A stretch of DNA of 64,000 bases from JARFQH01 sp041299015 (GTDB taxonomy: Bacteria > Desulfobacterota > Desulfobacteria > Desulfobacterales > SG8-13): assembly GCA_041299015.1 (NCBI GenBank), contig JBFYWB010000095.1:22904-86903 (forward strand), in the 5' to 3' direction. Under the pieces are notes generated by a model that made no database searches, was not told where the DNA came from, and saw only the letters and a list, made by a program, of their open reading frames with translations. Made by a program: the position numbers and the translations under genes. Shown here piece by piece: positions 62,880 to 64,000 of this stretch; within the stretch, counting starts at the first letter, position 1, and each line of letters begins with the position of its first letter.

Positions 62880-63350
62880 ATGGTTCGCTTGAGACCTCAT
62901 TTAATTGCCGTTTCAATCGTGATCATGGCGATTTTAACCGCTGATGCGGCGCGGACCTGCCCGTTTGAACTGCCGATAACAACCGCAACCGTCAAGGGCC
63001 GGGAGTTAACCGTCGAAATCGCGGCCACGCCGCAATCCCGTTCCTGCGGGTTGTCCCGCCGGTCTCGCCTGCCTGAAAACCGGGCCATGCTGTTCGTTTA
63101 TCCAAAACCCCAAAAGCTCTCTTTCTGGATGAAAGAGACGCTCGTCCCGCTTTCCATCGCCTTCATCGACGATGCCGGGCGCATCACCGCTATTCTGAAG
63201 ATGGACTTGATGCCGGCGACGAGGCTCTATTCCTCGCCCGGAAAGGCGCGGTATGCCCTGGAAGTCAACCAGGGCTGGTTCGAAGAAAATGGTGTCGGCG
63301 TCGGCGATGTCGTTGAATTCAACCTGCCGGTCATGCTGAACATCCAATAG
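62880..63350 (+). CDS. DUF192 family secreted protein
   Basis: 156 residues from the ATG at 62880 (GGTGAGGGA upstream; 62832 would add 16 residues before the signal). A hydrophobic signal segment (about 7-20) is followed by the DUF192 fold: LTVEIAATPQSRSCGLSRRS, the MLFVYP strand, LSFWMKETLVPLSIAFID, and YALEVNQGWFEENGVGVGD. The role of this small periplasmic domain is unknown. It follows the tRNA terminator and has no clear promoter of its own. Confidence 0.88.
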   Translation: MVRLRPHLIAVSIVIMAILTADAARTCPFELPITTATVKGRELTVEIAATPQSRSCGLSRRSRLPENRAMLFVYPKPQKLSFWMKETLVPLSIAFIDDAGRITAILKMDLMPATRLYSSPGKARYALEVNQGWFEENGVGVGDVVEFNLPVMLNIQ

Positions 63351-63410
63351 AAATGAAACACTTTCAGCGTTCCGTTGGATCAGCCGTTTTTTTTAACCGG
63401 CGATGCACCA

Positions 63411-63962
63411 TTATGTCTGGTCCAGTTTCAAGTCCTTCAGAACGGCGAATTTCGGATTGAAGACCTTTCTGCCGCAGCCGCAGTCGCCCTGGTTAAGGTC
63501 GGCGCCGCACCTGGTGCAGAGCCCCTTGCAGTCCGGCCGGCAGAGAGCACGCATCGGTAGGGCCATCAGCACCTCTTCCTGGACGGCTTCGCGCAGGTCG
63601 ATTTCATCGCCCTGAAAAAGGATCAGGCCGATATCCTCGGCGCGGAGCTCGATTTCCGCGTGCCGTGACGGATCGACCGTCTCCGGCAGCTGCCGACTGA
63701 AGGACAGGACAAAGTCGGCCGCAAGGGGGGTTTCATAGTTTCTCAGGCAGCGGCCGCAGGTGAGGCGCACCCGGGTCGCGAAGCGACCGTCGGCCTCGAA
63801 TAGTTGAGCGATAGGCCGAATGTGGAGATCGATGGCCAGGGGCATTGAAAAATGACACTCCCCGTTGCGGCTGAGTTTGAGCAGTGACGGAAACGATTCG
63901 GCCTCTTCAGCAAAGGTTAGGCTTATGCCGCCGTCGCTGATATCCTCTACGTTGACACGCAT
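63411..63962 (-). CDS. yceD: DUF177/YceD family protein
   Basis: 183 residues. The family's cysteine core is present: CGRCLRNYETPLAADFVLSF and the C-terminal cluster CRPDCKGLCTRCG, plus DCGCG. DUF177 proteins are linked to 23S rRNA synthesis and to L32, usually being encoded just upstream of rpmF. Here rpmF is about 2.6 kb further along the same strand. It lies at the right edge, converging on the DUF192 gene. Confidence 0.9.
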   Translation of the reverse strand: MRVNVEDISDGGISLTFAEEAESFPSLLKLSRNGECHFSMPLAIDLHIRPIAQLFEADGRFATRVRLTCGRCLRNYETPLAADFVLSFSRQLPETVDPSRHAEIELRAEDIGLILFQGDEIDLREAVQEEVLMALPMRALCRPDCKGLCTRCGADLNQGDCGCGRKVFNPKFAVLKDLKLDQT

Positions 63963-64000
63963 CTCAACCTCCTGTCGGACGGTTTTTATTTAATTGCGAT

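Overview
The window reads as chromosome of a Gram-negative bacterium. Heptose-LPS genes (hldE, hldD), bamD and lipoboxes support a diderm. The best guess is a Desulfobacterota (Desulfosarcina/Desulfobacteraceae-like) organism. The reasons are two livJHMGF-type uptake systems, an acyl-CoA dehydrogenase beside fab genes, an adenosylhomocysteinase with a short C-terminus, UbiX/UbiD, and a MoxR/VWA pair. That assignment is inference from gene content and has not been searched. The DNA is GC-rich with AT-rich promoter islands. No insertion sequence, prophage, integrase or CRISPR array is visible.

Layout, left to right. At 1-7 kb there is a membrane-anchored divergent protein kinase (-), then panC, metK and ahcY (+; pantothenate and the SAM/SAH cycle) and nadK (-). 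At 7-12.2 kb lies a complete branched-chain amino-acid-type ABC importer in the order J-H-M-G-F (+), with a good sigma70-like promoter and a hairpin after livJ. At 12.3-20.2 kb there are an outer-membrane beta-barrel candidate, motAB (-), a small unknown protein, a nicotinamidase and a 1200-residue bifunctional PutA-type proline/P5C dehydrogenase. At 20.4-25.4 kb there is a second complete importer (-) in the order G-J-H-M-F. At 25.5-29.2 kb the - strand carries ridA, a FOXRED1/DAO-type FAD oxidoreductase, an M24-fold protein that has lost its metal site, and an EamA exporter, which together look like an amine or amino-acid catabolic operon. At 29.4-31.8 kb are ubiX and ubiD (+).

From 31.8 to 36 kb the - strand carries a CbbQ/NorQ-type AAA+ ATPase, a 933-residue NorD-like VWA protein and a 146-residue unknown. 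From 36.2 to 43.1 kb the + strand holds a TraB-type membrane protein, an SPOR-NlpC/P60 lipoprotein, hldE, hldD, trxA (consensus promoter), bamD and rpmB, with purN on the - strand. From 48 to 43 kb the - strand reads ispG, proS and rel. A small protein with an internal duplication (48.3 kb, +) separates this from a long - strand run: rpmF, acyl-CoA dehydrogenase, fabG, acpP, fabF, rpiB, glyA, dCMP deaminase, nrdR, ribD, ribE, ribBA, ribH, nusB and an MBL hydrolase. The right edge has gltX, tRNA-Gln(CTG) with a strong terminator, a DUF192 protein (+) and a DUF177/YceD protein (-).

Most of the window is housekeeping. The parts that deserve a second look are the ridA/DAO/M24/EamA group next to a dedicated Liv importer, the MoxR-VWA-unknown trio, the divergent kinase, and several palindromic regulatory structures (upstream of trxA and livJ2, in the ribE-ribD gap, after both livJ genes). 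Start codons were revised where a strong Shine-Dalgarno sequence or an operon overlap favours a different codon.
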